Of a stretch of 6,602 bases of DNA, positions 1 through 6,428 are shown piece by piece. Position 1 is the stretch's first letter, and the number at the start of each line of letters is the position of its first letter. Origin of the DNA: Candidatus Krumholzibacteriia bacterium. Lineage in GTDB: Bacteria > Krumholzibacteriota > Krumholzibacteriia > LZORAL124-64-63. The translations under genes and the position numbers were made by a program. The stretch is taken from positions 1-6,602 of the forward strand of contig JAUUYW010000191.1 in the NCBI GenBank assembly GCA_030590265.1, written 5' to 3'. Under the pieces are notes generated by a model. The model was not told the DNA's origin and made no database searches. It saw only the letters and a list, made by a program, of their open reading frames with translations.

Positions 1-714
1 CACCACCGCGGTCATGTTGATCTTGCCCACACCTTCGGCCACACCCTCGTTATTGAATCCAAAGTAGAAACCACTCATGCCGATGATGCCGCCAAAGACC
101 AGCGATTTGAACAATCCACCCAACAAATCGCTGTGCCGGTAGAACATGCGCAAACCTTCGATGAATACACTGCTGGTAATATCCAGGGTCATCACCGAAA
201 CCACATAGGCACCAAAAATGGCCACCGCATCGCAAATGATCGTGATGATGGGAATCATCAGCAAGGCGGCCAAAAACCGGGGCAAGGCCAAATAGGCCAC
301 CGGGTCGATGGCCATGATGCTCATGGCGTCCAGTTGTTCGGTCACCTTCATGGTGCCCAGTTCGGCGGCGTAGTTGGCGCACAGGCGACTGCCCACCACC
401 AGCGCCATCAACACTGGCCCCAACTCGATGAAAACGGTTTTGGAGATCATCACGCCCAGAAATTTCATGGGCACCATGGACTGCATCTGGTAAACAGCCT
501 GCACCGCCGTCACTGCACCCACAAAGACGGAAGTGACAATGACCAGGGGCAACGAACCCATGGCCACCACGTGCATCTGCTCTCCGATTTCCCGGCGACG
601 GCGCCAAATTTGGGGAAACTGTAAGATGATCGAGCGCAGCAAAATAACGCCACGACCTGCGTTAACCAGGCCGGCGATCACGTGGGAACCGATGTTTTGG
701 AAAATAGCTGTCAT
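1..714 (-). CDS. mlaE: MlaE/YrbE-family ABC transporter permease (3' end outside window)
   Basis: This is the inner-membrane permease of an Mla-type ABC system, which moves phospholipids between the inner and outer membranes with an MlaF-type ATPase and an MlaD-type MCE protein. The visible 238 codons run from ATG at 714 to the window edge with no stop. The family signature lies at residues 97-131: ELGPVLMALVVGSR, then AAELGTMKVTEQLDAM. Hydrophobic stretches fall at about 52-75, 97-112, 140-175 and 203-220. The end, GFNNEGVAEGVG and then TAVV, matches the family's C-terminal region, so only about 20-25 residues should be missing. In frame, a stop lies at 751-753 and no other ATG, GTG or TTG occurs before 714, so the start is fixed; no strong ribosome binding site precedes it. 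The usual small-residue run after the glycine-arginine is replaced by SRLCANY, a mild departure. It lies 103 bp downstream of the hydrolase gene on the same strand. The MCE and ATPase partners are not in the window. The family call is secure; the lipid cargo is inferred from the family. Confidence 0.93.
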   Translation of the reverse strand, partial: MTAIFQNIGSHVIAGLVNAGRGVILLRSIILQFPQIWRRRREIGEQMHVVAMGSLPLVIVTSVFVGAVTAVQAVYQMQSMVPMKFLGVMISKTVFIELGPVLMALVVGSRLCANYAAELGTMKVTEQLDAMSIMAIDPVAYLALPRFLAALLMIPIITIICDAVAIFGAYVVSVMTLDITSSVFIEGLRMFYRHSDLLGGLFKSLVFGGIIGMSGFYFGFNNEGVAEGVGKINMTAVV

Positions 715-817
715 GATGGGGTGGAATATAAGCTTGGGTTGGGGTGAAGTCTACAGGGAAACAGTCTGCCTGGAAAGGTCGGCAGGAAACCATCTGCTGC
801 TGGCATCTTATGGGAAA

Positions 818-1750
818 TCATCGGGCCAAAAATCCGGATATCCCCCGGAGGGTTTGACGCGTAAAGTCTTCTTCGCGCTGACAAATATCGTCAGGCAGGT
901 TTTTTCCCCGGGCAAAGAAGGAGTCTGCCTGGTGCAGGTTGGCCACTAATTCAGGGGTAAAGTCCTGCACTGCGGCCTCGTCTGCCGGATTGATGGCCGC
1001 TTCGGCAAGGGTTTCCCGGACAATCTGCACCCAGATTTTCAATTGCAGTCGGGCCTGTTCCAACAAGGCTTTGCCATCACCTTCAAATTGCCCGTGGTGA
1101 GCGAAGCAGAGTCGATGTGGGAACGGTGTGTGCTCCAGCATGGCTTTCAGGGATTGGTCGGCCACCTCGGGGAAAAATCGTGGTGGGGTCGCCGGACGCA
1201 GGTAACACTCCAGGGAACCTGTTGGTTGTCCCAAGGTGCTGAAAGTGCCTGCCGCTTCTCCCAAAAAAAGATTCTCGCCGCAAAAGAATGAAACGTGATG
1301 AGGGGCATGACCAGGAGTGGCCACCACGGAAATTCCCTGCTCAGACAAATAGGATTTGTCCACAAGGGAGCTTTCGGGAACCGGCAAGGGCTCCCCATAG
1401 ACCTGAGCCTTATGACCCAACACCTGCAAAGATCCCTGCCACAAACGACTCGGATCCACCAGATGAGGCCGTCCAACACGATGGCAAAACACCTTGGCTT
1501 CGGGCCAGCGTTCCAACATTCTTTTCGTCGCTCCGGCATGATCCAGATGACTATGTGTCAACAGAATGAAATCCAGGCGCGGCAAATGCAGCGCTTCCAA
1601 ACGGGCCACCAGGTATTCCCCGGTGGAAGGCGGACCTGGATCCACCACAAAATATTTCCCCTGATGGCTGCCGACCCAGCAGCTGATAAACCGGCGCTGA
1701 CCGGGCAACTCCTGGTCCAGATCGATCAGGTGCAGCATCTCACCACCCAT
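818..1750 (-). CDS. MBL-fold metallo-hydrolase
   Basis: This is a metallo-beta-lactamase-superfamily hydrolase of the glyoxalase II-like branch, 310 aa, probably cytoplasmic since no signal peptide is seen. The metal site is readable: THSHLDHAG gives H66, H68, D70 and H71; TPGHAPHH gives H148; FLGEAAG gives E165; CFAHHG gives H218/H219. The position normally held by the metal-bridging Asp is Glu (E165). Residues 1-220 are the MBL domain. The last 90 residues are a charged, mostly helical extension that is not part of the minimal fold. The substrate cannot be told from sequence; thioester, lactone or phosphodiester hydrolysis are all possible in this superfamily. The start at 1750 lies 6 bp after the dnaB stop, with AAGGTGG overlapping that stop only about 2 nt before the ATG. 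A second in-frame ATG at 1738 has GGTGGTGAG just upstream and could be the true start, giving 306 aa. It is very likely cotranscribed with dnaB. Confidence 0.9.
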   Translation of the reverse strand: MGGEMLHLIDLDQELPGQRRFISCWVGSHQGKYFVVDPGPPSTGEYLVARLEALHLPRLDFILLTHSHLDHAGATKRMLERWPEAKVFCHRVGRPHLVDPSRLWQGSLQVLGHKAQVYGEPLPVPESSLVDKSYLSEQGISVVATPGHAPHHVSFFCGENLFLGEAAGTFSTLGQPTGSLECYLRPATPPRFFPEVADQSLKAMLEHTPFPHRLCFAHHGQFEGDGKALLEQARLQLKIWVQIVRETLAEAAINPADEAAVQDFTPELVANLHQADSFFARGKNLPDDICQREEDFTRQTLRGISGFLAR

Positions 1751-1756
1751 GCCACC

Positions 1757-3175
1757 TTACCTCGCCAGGTCAGCAAACTTGGTGTATTCCTTGTGGAAAT
1801 ACAGATCCAGCTGGCCGATGGGCCCATTGCGCTGCTTGCCGATGATGAGGGTGGCCAGGTTGCGCACCGTTTCATCTTCGGGTTTGTAAACCTCTTCGCG
1901 GAAAATGAACATGACCACATCGGCATCCTGTTCGATGGCCCCGGATTCACGCAAATCACTCAGCATGGGTTTGTGGTCGGCGCGTGCCTCCACACCACGG
2001 GAGAGCTGGCTCAAAGCGAGCACTGGCACATTCTGATCCTTGGCCATGCCTTTGAGATTGCGGCTGATGACCGAGATTTCCTGCTGACGGTTTTCAATGC
2101 GGCCGCTGCCGGACATGAGCTGCAAATAGTCGATGACGATGAGGCCCAGACCATGCTGCTGTTTCAGACGACGAGCCTTGGCTTTCATCTCCAGCACATT
2201 GATGCCACTGGTATCGTCGATGAAAATGGGAGCCCGAGAGAGTTTCTCGCAGGCCGAGGTGAGATTGGGCCAATCTTCAGCCTTCAAACGCCCGCGGCGC
2301 AGGTTGTGCAGGTTGAACGGACCGCTGGAACCCAGCATTCGCATGACCAACTGCTCGCGGCTCATTTCGAGACTGAAGATCCCCACGCCCTTACCCTCGT
2401 TCACCGCCACATTGTAAGCCAGGTTCAGGGCGAAACTGGTTTTACCCATGGACGGGCGCGCCGCCAGGATGAGCAGGTCACTTTTCTGAAAGCCACCGGT
2501 TTTCCGATCCAGTTCGGCAAAACCAGTGCGCAGGCCGGTGACATCGTCGTTGTTCTGGAAGGCCTCTTCGATACTCTTGAAGGCATCCGGGACAATGGAA
2601 TCGACGGCTTCGAAACCGCCCTGGCGCGTATCCTCGCTGATTTCGTAGATGCGTCCCTGGGCCCGATCCAGGATGGCAGCCGCTTCGTCTTCCGCCGCAA
2701 AAGCCTCGCCGGCAATGGTGCTTGATACACTGATCAGGTTGCGCAGCACCGCTTTTTCACGCACGATACCCGCGTGATAGTAGACATTGGCCGCAGTGCC
2801 CATCATGCCCGCCAGATCGATCAGGAAATCCATGCCGCCAACCAACTCCAGCAGATCCCGGTCCTGGAGTTGCTTTTTCTTATCCCGGCCCAGGAATTCT
2901 TCGCCACCCTTTTTCAGGGTATCGGCAACGGTGATCGGATCGATGGCCTGGTCATCTTCGTACATGCTGCACATGGCCCTGAAAATAAGCTGGTGTTCAA
3001 GTCGGTAAAAGTCAGGAAAATCAACCTTTTCCCGGGCCAGACCCACTGCTTCGCGGTCCATCATGGCTGCGCCCAAAACCGCCTGTTCGGCCTCTTCATT
3101 GAAGGGCGGCTGGCGATCTCGGGGAAGCTTGTCATAGCCAAAGGAAGATCCCTTTTTTTTCGGGGACCTGCTCAT
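1757..3175 (-). CDS. dnaB: Replicative DNA helicase DnaB
   Basis: This is the hexameric helicase that unwinds DNA at the replication fork and recruits primase. The protein of 472 aa is of normal family length. Residues 24-175 form the helical N-terminal domain, opening with PPFNEEAEQAVLGA. The linker is at about 176-205. The RecA-like motor begins near GLRTGFAELDRKTGGF (214-229). Walker A is ARPSMGKTS (239-247, K245). FSLEMS (267-272) carries the likely catalytic E270. Walker B is LIVIDYLQLM (345-354, D349). LSRGVEAR and SDLRESGAIEQDADVV (406-421) match the conserved DnaB C-terminal motifs, and GKQRNGPIG (446-454) is the probable arginine-finger loop. The frame stays open for another 115 codons upstream, but that stretch lacks helicase similarity and crosses the DnaA-box region, so MSRSPKKK at 3175 is chosen. 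The ribosome binding site there is weak. No intein or insertion is seen. The gene heads a leftward unit with the MBL hydrolase. Confidence 0.97.
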   Translation of the reverse strand: MSRSPKKKGSSFGYDKLPRDRQPPFNEEAEQAVLGAAMMDREAVGLAREKVDFPDFYRLEHQLIFRAMCSMYEDDQAIDPITVADTLKKGGEEFLGRDKKKQLQDRDLLELVGGMDFLIDLAGMMGTAANVYYHAGIVREKAVLRNLISVSSTIAGEAFAAEDEAAAILDRAQGRIYEISEDTRQGGFEAVDSIVPDAFKSIEEAFQNNDDVTGLRTGFAELDRKTGGFQKSDLLILAARPSMGKTSFALNLAYNVAVNEGKGVGIFSLEMSREQLVMRMLGSSGPFNLHNLRRGRLKAEDWPNLTSACEKLSRAPIFIDDTSGINVLEMKAKARRLKQQHGLGLIVIDYLQLMSGSGRIENRQQEISVISRNLKGMAKDQNVPVLALSQLSRGVEARADHKPMLSDLRESGAIEQDADVVMFIFREEVYKPEDETVRNLATLIIGKQRNGPIGQLDLYFHKEYTKFADLAR

Positions 3176-3260
3176 TTCGGTATTGGAATCCGGATAATTC
3201 TGCGCTGCCAAAATCACACCTCGGTAAAACCTGGGAAAGAAGAAATGCCACGGGGAACCT

Positions 3261-3289
3261 AATCTATCATGAGCGAAGAGGATTGTCAT
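3261..3289 (-). promoter_or_regulatory. Candidate sigma70-type promoter for dnaB
   Basis: On the minus strand ATGACA (3289-3284, five of six to TTGACA) is followed after 17 bp by TAGATT (3266-3261, four of six to TATAAT). Transcription would begin near 3254, about 80 nt before the dnaB ATG. The phased DnaA-type sites begin about 29 bp upstream of the -35, where an activator could sit. It was found by eye and is one of several possible pairs in the region. Confidence 0.3.
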
Positions 3290-3317
3290 CCCGGCCAGAT
3301 TCCCTGCGCCATTATCC

Positions 3318-3489
3318 TGTGGATAACCCGGGGACAACAAGAGTGACACCTTGGGACAACACTTGAAGAAAATGTGGATAAGTCCCAAATATTGTGGAAA
3401 ACCTGGGCCATCTCGGGGATAATCCGTCTCTAAAGAGCTCCAATCCCCCAAGAATGTGGCAGTTGACGATTGTGGATAAGGGGGGATAA
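3318..3489 (+). promoter_or_regulatory. Array of DnaA-box-type sites; candidate DnaA-controlled promoter region or origin
   Basis: The 384-bp region between dnaB and the methyltransferase holds eight 9-mers, all in one orientation (given as plus strand). Exact boxes, TGTGGATAA (complement TTATCCACA, the DnaA consensus), start at 3318, 3373 and 3471. TGTGGAAAA starts at 3393 with one mismatch. Weaker sites sharing the GGAYAA core are CGGGGACAA (3329), TTGGGACAA (3351), CGGGGATAA (3414) and GGGGGATAA (3481). Start intervals are 11, 22, 22, 20, 21, 57 and 10 bp, so the first six lie near whole helical turns. The first box is half of an inverted repeat, TTATCC-TGT-GGATAA (3312-3326). Outliers are TCCGGATAA at 3189-3197, same orientation, close to the dnaB start, and GCATCCACA at 3513-3521, opposite orientation. 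DnaA binding is inferred from the box match. Function as an origin is only a possibility: no clear DnaA-trio or long AT-rich unwinding element was found. Confidence 0.75.
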
Positions 3490-3490
3490 C
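3463..3490 (+). promoter_or_regulatory. Candidate promoter of the methyltransferase-transporter operon
   Basis: TTGACG (3463-3468, five of six to the -35 consensus) and GATAAC (3485-3490, four of six to the -10) are 16 bp apart. This would give a leader of roughly 60 nt before the TTG start at 3560. An exact DnaA box (3471-3479) fills the spacer and a weaker site (3481-3489) covers most of the -10, so bound DnaA would be expected to block this promoter. The elements are seen; repression is inferred. Confidence 0.4.
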
Positions 3491-3559
3491 TTCTGAATAG
3501 ATTGTTTTGCCCGCATCCACACCTGGCGGGAATCACCCTGCAACCGGAACGAGCCCACT

Positions 3560-4414
3560 TTGAATCATCAGCAAGCCCTGCACAAAATCCTGGCTGCCCC
3601 CCATCCACCAAAACCCTGGGTTGATGGCTATCAAATTCCCTGGAATGACCCTGCCTTCAGCGAACGCATGCTGCTGGTGCACCTGGACCCCAACACCCAC
3701 ATGGCCAGCCGCAGCTCCGAAATGATCGATCGGCATGTGGATTGGCTGGTGTCCCAAATTCCCGCCGGAAGTCACGTTCTGGATGTGGGCTGCGGACCGG
3801 GCCTCTATGGTCATGAATTGGCGCGGCGTGGTTTTCGATCCACCGGATTCGATTTTGCTCCCGCACCCCTGGAATGGGCCCGCACCAAAGCCGAAGCAGA
3901 ACAATTGCATTGCCGCTTTCTGGATCTGGATCTCACCCAACTGCCGGACGATTTTTTCCAACTTGTGGACGGCCCGGTGGATGTCATCACGTTTTGGTTT
4001 GGTGAATTCCATTCTTTCTCGCCGGAGATGGTTCGTGATTTTCTGCCTCGCCTGAAAAGTTGCCTGCGCCGGGGCGGGCGATTTGTCCTGGAATACCAAC
4101 CTGCGGATATTTTTGTGGAAGAAGAGAGCAGCGAGTGGTCTTGCCAGCAATCGTCGATTTTCTGCGACAAACCGCATCTTTGGCTCCAGGAATTCGGCTG
4201 GGATGAAGAATCCGCCACCGAAGTGCATGTGCACTGGATTCTGGAGCAGGAATCCGGTAGTCTGCAGAGGTATGTCCAGTGTCACAAGGCCTGGACCGAA
4301 GCTCAACTGATTGCCTTGTTGGCCGATGCAGGCTTTTCCGACCCGGTGTTCCACCCTGCGATCACCGGCGAAAGTGAAGAATTCGAATTCCCCCTGGTGG
4401 TGACGATTGCGTAA
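3560..4414 (+). CDS. Class I SAM-dependent methyltransferase
   Basis: The protein, 284 aa and soluble, should transfer a methyl group from S-adenosylmethionine to an unidentified substrate. Motif I, the SAM-binding glycine loop, is VLDVGCGPGLYG (73-84). The acidic residue at the end of strand beta-2 is D98 in STGFDFAPAPLEWAR. The post-motif strand VDVITFWFGEFHSF (140-153) and the CLRRGGRFVLEYQP segment (168-181) complete the Rossmann-type core. The N-terminal 60 residues, with WNDPAFSERMLLVHLDP, resemble the leader of a group of small-molecule methyltransferases in which the core follows a helical cap; I recognise the group but not its substrate. The only start after the in-frame stop at 3494-3496 and before Met36 is TTG at 3560, with GGAACGAG 6 nt upstream. 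The gene runs divergently from dnaB behind the DnaA-type sites and overlaps the transporter gene by 8 bp, so the two are probably made together. Confidence 0.9.
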   Translation: MNHQQALHKILAAPHPPKPWVDGYQIPWNDPAFSERMLLVHLDPNTHMASRSSEMIDRHVDWLVSQIPAGSHVLDVGCGPGLYGHELARRGFRSTGFDFAPAPLEWARTKAEAEQLHCRFLDLDLTQLPDDFFQLVDGPVDVITFWFGEFHSFSPEMVRDFLPRLKSCLRRGGRFVLEYQPADIFVEEESSEWSCQQSSIFCDKPHLWLQEFGWDEESATEVHVHWILEQESGSLQRYVQCHKAWTEAQLIALLADAGFSDPVFHPAITGESEEFEFPLVVTIA

Positions 4415-5843
4415 AAAACGCCGACTGCTTCCTTTTCTCCTGGGCCTGGCTCTGTTTGCCGGCTTCTATCTGGCGCCCGCCATGCCCAATGCCGTGGATC
4501 CTGCGGGCAACTCCATTGTCCTGACCCACGAAGGCAAAGCGGCCCTGGGACTCTTCCTTCTGGCCGGCATCTGGTGGGTTTTTGAAGTGCTTCCCGCCGG
4601 GATAACTGGCCTGACCATCGCCGCGGTTCAGGCGCTGTGGTTTATTCGTGATTCGCGCCAGGCCATGACTGACTTCATGGATCCTTCGGTCTTTTTCATC
4701 TTCGGCAGCCTGCTCATCGGGGCGGCTTTTTCCGCCACTGGCCTGACCAAACGCATGGCCTTTTTCATGCTCAAGGCCATCCCCGAACGCACTCCCATCA
4801 TTTACCTCGGTGTGTTCGGCATGACCGCCACCATGACCCTGTTCATGGCCCACACCGCCGTGGCCGCCGCTGTTTTTCCCCTGTTGTTGGTAGTGCACCA
4901 ATTGTACGAACCGAGCGGACGGTCTACCACTTTTGGTAAAGGCCTGTTTATCGGCATGGCCTGGACCGCGGGCGCGGGCAGCATCATCACCCTGCTGGGT
5001 GCCGCCAGAGGGGCTGTCGCCATTGGTTTCTTCAAGCAACTGACCGGTCAGGAAATCTCTTTTTTCGAGATTTCCAAGTTCATGTTTCCCCTGGGCATCA
5101 CCATGGTGCTGTTGCTTTGGGGATACATTTGCCTGGTTTTCAAACCCGAGCGGGACGAGTTGCCCGGCCTGCGAGACAAAGCCGCCGGCTTGTACCAGGC
5201 CCTCGGCCCGGTGCGAAAAAAGGAAATTGCCACTCTCGTGATCGTGGCCAGTCTGATTTTGATTTTGAGCCTGCGTTCCTTTGTTCCGGCCCTGGAGCCC
5301 TTCCACAAAAGTGCCATCATTTTGGTGGCCGCCATCTTGTTTTTTGTTACGGGAATTTTGCGCACCAAGGACCTTGAAGCGGTGCCCTGGAACATCATTC
5401 TGCTTTTTGGCGGAGCCATGAGTATCGGTTTTTGTCTGTGGCAAACCGGCGCTGCCGAATGGCTGGCCATTGGTTGGTTGCGTCAGCTGGCCGGGGCTCC
5501 CTGGTTAGTCTTCATTTTGGGAGTCGCCATCCTTATTCTGGTGATGACCAACTTCATCATGAATGTGGCCGCCATCGCCATCACCCTGCCGGTGTCCCTG
5601 GTGATGGCTCCCTACATTGGGGTTGAGCCGGAGGTTGTCATGTTCGTGGCCCTGGCCACCGCCGGGATGCCCTTCATGCTCCTGGTGGGGGCTGCACCGA
5701 ACGCCATTGCTTATGAAAGCAATCAGTTTACCACCAAGGAATTCTTCCTGGCCGGAATCCCCCCCAGTGTGATGTTGATCGGAGTGTTGATGCTCTTCGT
5801 CTGGAAGATCTGGCCCCTGATGGGGATGCCTGTCTTGATTTGA
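4407..5843 (+). CDS. DASS/SLC13-family permease (anion or carboxylate transporter)
   Basis: This is an inner-membrane carrier of 478 aa related to sodium-coupled dicarboxylate and sulfate symporters. It has about a dozen hydrophobic segments in two repeated halves. Family marks are PWNIILLFGGAMSIG (327-341) and the hairpin with GAAPNAIAYES (428-438). The ion- and substrate-binding motifs are altered. The first SNT-type site reads AHT (148-150, in LFMAHTAVAAAVFPLL), the second reads MNV (385-387, in TNFIMNVAAIAITLP), and the first hairpin has TLLGAARG (195-202) instead of a TPPN-like turn. Coupling ion and substrate therefore cannot be carried over from characterised members. The start must be TTG at 4407: a stop lies in frame at 4401-4403, and the next Met (residue 27) would cut off the first membrane segment. 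TGGTGG is 6 nt upstream, inside the methyltransferase gene. The 8-bp overlap suggests translational coupling. The 3' end faces the receiver-like gene with a 7-bp gap and no visible strong terminator. Confidence 0.9.
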   Translation: MRKKRRLLPFLLGLALFAGFYLAPAMPNAVDPAGNSIVLTHEGKAALGLFLLAGIWWVFEVLPAGITGLTIAAVQALWFIRDSRQAMTDFMDPSVFFIFGSLLIGAAFSATGLTKRMAFFMLKAIPERTPIIYLGVFGMTATMTLFMAHTAVAAAVFPLLLVVHQLYEPSGRSTTFGKGLFIGMAWTAGAGSIITLLGAARGAVAIGFFKQLTGQEISFFEISKFMFPLGITMVLLLWGYICLVFKPERDELPGLRDKAAGLYQALGPVRKKEIATLVIVASLILILSLRSFVPALEPFHKSAIILVAAILFFVTGILRTKDLEAVPWNIILLFGGAMSIGFCLWQTGAAEWLAIGWLRQLAGAPWLVFILGVAILILVMTNFIMNVAAIAITLPVSLVMAPYIGVEPEVVMFVALATAGMPFMLLVGAAPNAIAYESNQFTTKEFFLAGIPPSVMLIGVLMLFVWKIWPLMGMPVLI

Positions 5844-5850
5844 AGCGGGA

Positions 5851-6216
5851 TTATCGCTTAATAATATCCAACAATACTGTAGGCGAGGGCATTCTCGGCA
5901 GGATCTCAACTCTGTTGTTGTATTTCTCACTGGTGATTTCCTTCCAGTCTCCCAACATGATCACTTTGCAGTTGGTTTTTCCGGCCGCTTTCAAGACCAC
6001 TGTTGAATCCAAAGGTTCGATGCTTTGGTTATCCTTAACCAGCAACAAAATGTCGGTTTTCAAGGTCAAGGCGTTGATGATGCCATACAGGTTTGTTTGA
6101 AGATCAACATGGTGGTGGCCCGAGAGCAAAGCCGCCAAATCTCCGGCGAGAACTCCACTCTGGGCATAAATAATGATGTTGAGGGCCTGGCCTGATTTTT
6201 CCATCATTGGCTTCAT
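5851..6216 (-). CDS. Small hypothetical protein, degenerate receiver-like fold
   Basis: I recognise no named family. The 121-aa product alternates strand-like and helix-like segments in the order of a response-regulator receiver: ALNIIIYAQ (11-19), GVLAGDLAALLSG (21-33), VDLQT (37-41), YGIINALTL (44-52), TDILLLV (54-60), CKVIMLGD (83-90), VEILPRMPSPTVLLDIIKR (103-121). The last segment resembles the end of a receiver, but with Arg where the conserved Lys stands. The acidic pair after strand 1 is absent, and strand 3 ends in Val-Lys-Asp rather than a clear phosphorylation Asp. Phosphotransfer is therefore doubtful and a non-catalytic binding role more likely. No membrane segment or output domain is present. 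ATG at 6216 is chosen because GGAGG lies about 13 nt upstream. TTG at 6237 would add 7 residues but put that site inside the gene; ATGs at 6207 and 6204 are also possible. The upstream region is interrupted by the palindromic element starting at 6243. Confidence 0.7.
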   Translation of the reverse strand: MKPMMEKSGQALNIIIYAQSGVLAGDLAALLSGHHHVDLQTNLYGIINALTLKTDILLLVKDNQSIEPLDSTVVLKAAGKTNCKVIMLGDWKEITSEKYNNRVEILPRMPSPTVLLDIIKR

Positions 6217-6242
6217 TCCAGGTACCCGTCCTCCCAATAATA

Positions 6243-6428
6243 TTTAGCCCACCTTATTCACACTAACGCGTAGCGAGGGGAGTGGAAATGGTGCCAGGAC
6301 TGGGTGCTCGGAGGATTTGTAAGGGAGCCGTACCCATAGGTACGGTGACCGCAGCAAATCTGAGAACACACAGTCCTGGTGCCATTTACGCCCCCTCGGT
6401 AGCGTTAGCGTGAATAAGGTGGGTTTAG
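6243..6428. mobile_element. MITE-like palindromic element with 5-bp flanking direct repeats
   Basis: A 176-bp element (6248-6423) begins with CCCACCTTATTCAC and ends with its exact reverse complement. After one mismatch the pairing resumes (CTAACGC, 6263-6269, with 6402-6408) and continues inward with small bulges: AAATGGTGCCAGGACTG (6286-6302) pairs with 6371-6387 apart from two positions, GATTTG (6314-6319) with 6355-6360, and CCGTACC (6328-6334) with GGTACGG (6339-6345) around the loop CATA. TTTAG stands directly outside both ends (6243-6247 and 6424-6428), as a target-site duplication would. The element has no transposase and no credible gene, so it would depend on an enzyme encoded elsewhere. 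The transposon family is unknown. It lies less than 30 bp upstream of the receiver-like gene's ATG and, as RNA, would fold into one long hairpin. A REP-type structured repeat is the main alternative, but the flanking duplication argues for transposition. Confidence 0.72.

Noticed and set aside
766..785. CTGCC/GGCAG inverted repeat between the hydrolase and mlaE genes
   Set aside because: The stem is 5 bp with a 10-nt loop and no T run; it is too weak to call a terminator or operator.
1295..2725. A 476-codon open frame on the plus strand
   Set aside because: It lies antisense to the hydrolase and dnaB, both with clear catalytic motifs. Its product shows no recognisable domain and is an expected shadow of GC-rich codon use.
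3176..3520. N-terminal extension of DnaB by 115 residues, from an ATG at 3520
   Set aside because: The extension has no helicase-like sequence, makes the protein far longer than the family norm, and reads through the DnaA-type sites. The 3175 start gives a normal 472-aa DnaB.
3533..4354. A 273-codon open frame on the minus strand opposite the methyltransferase
   Set aside because: The plus strand carries a clear SAM-binding motif, and the antisense product has no family resemblance.
4362..5444. A 360-codon open frame on the minus strand
   Set aside because: It is antisense to the transporter. The product is rich in Gly, Gln, His and Lys with no hydrophobic core, typical of the complement of a membrane-protein gene.
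5843..5859. AAGCG/CGCTT stem between the convergent genes as a bidirectional terminator
   Set aside because: The stem is only 5 bp with a 7-nt loop and no clear T run on either side.
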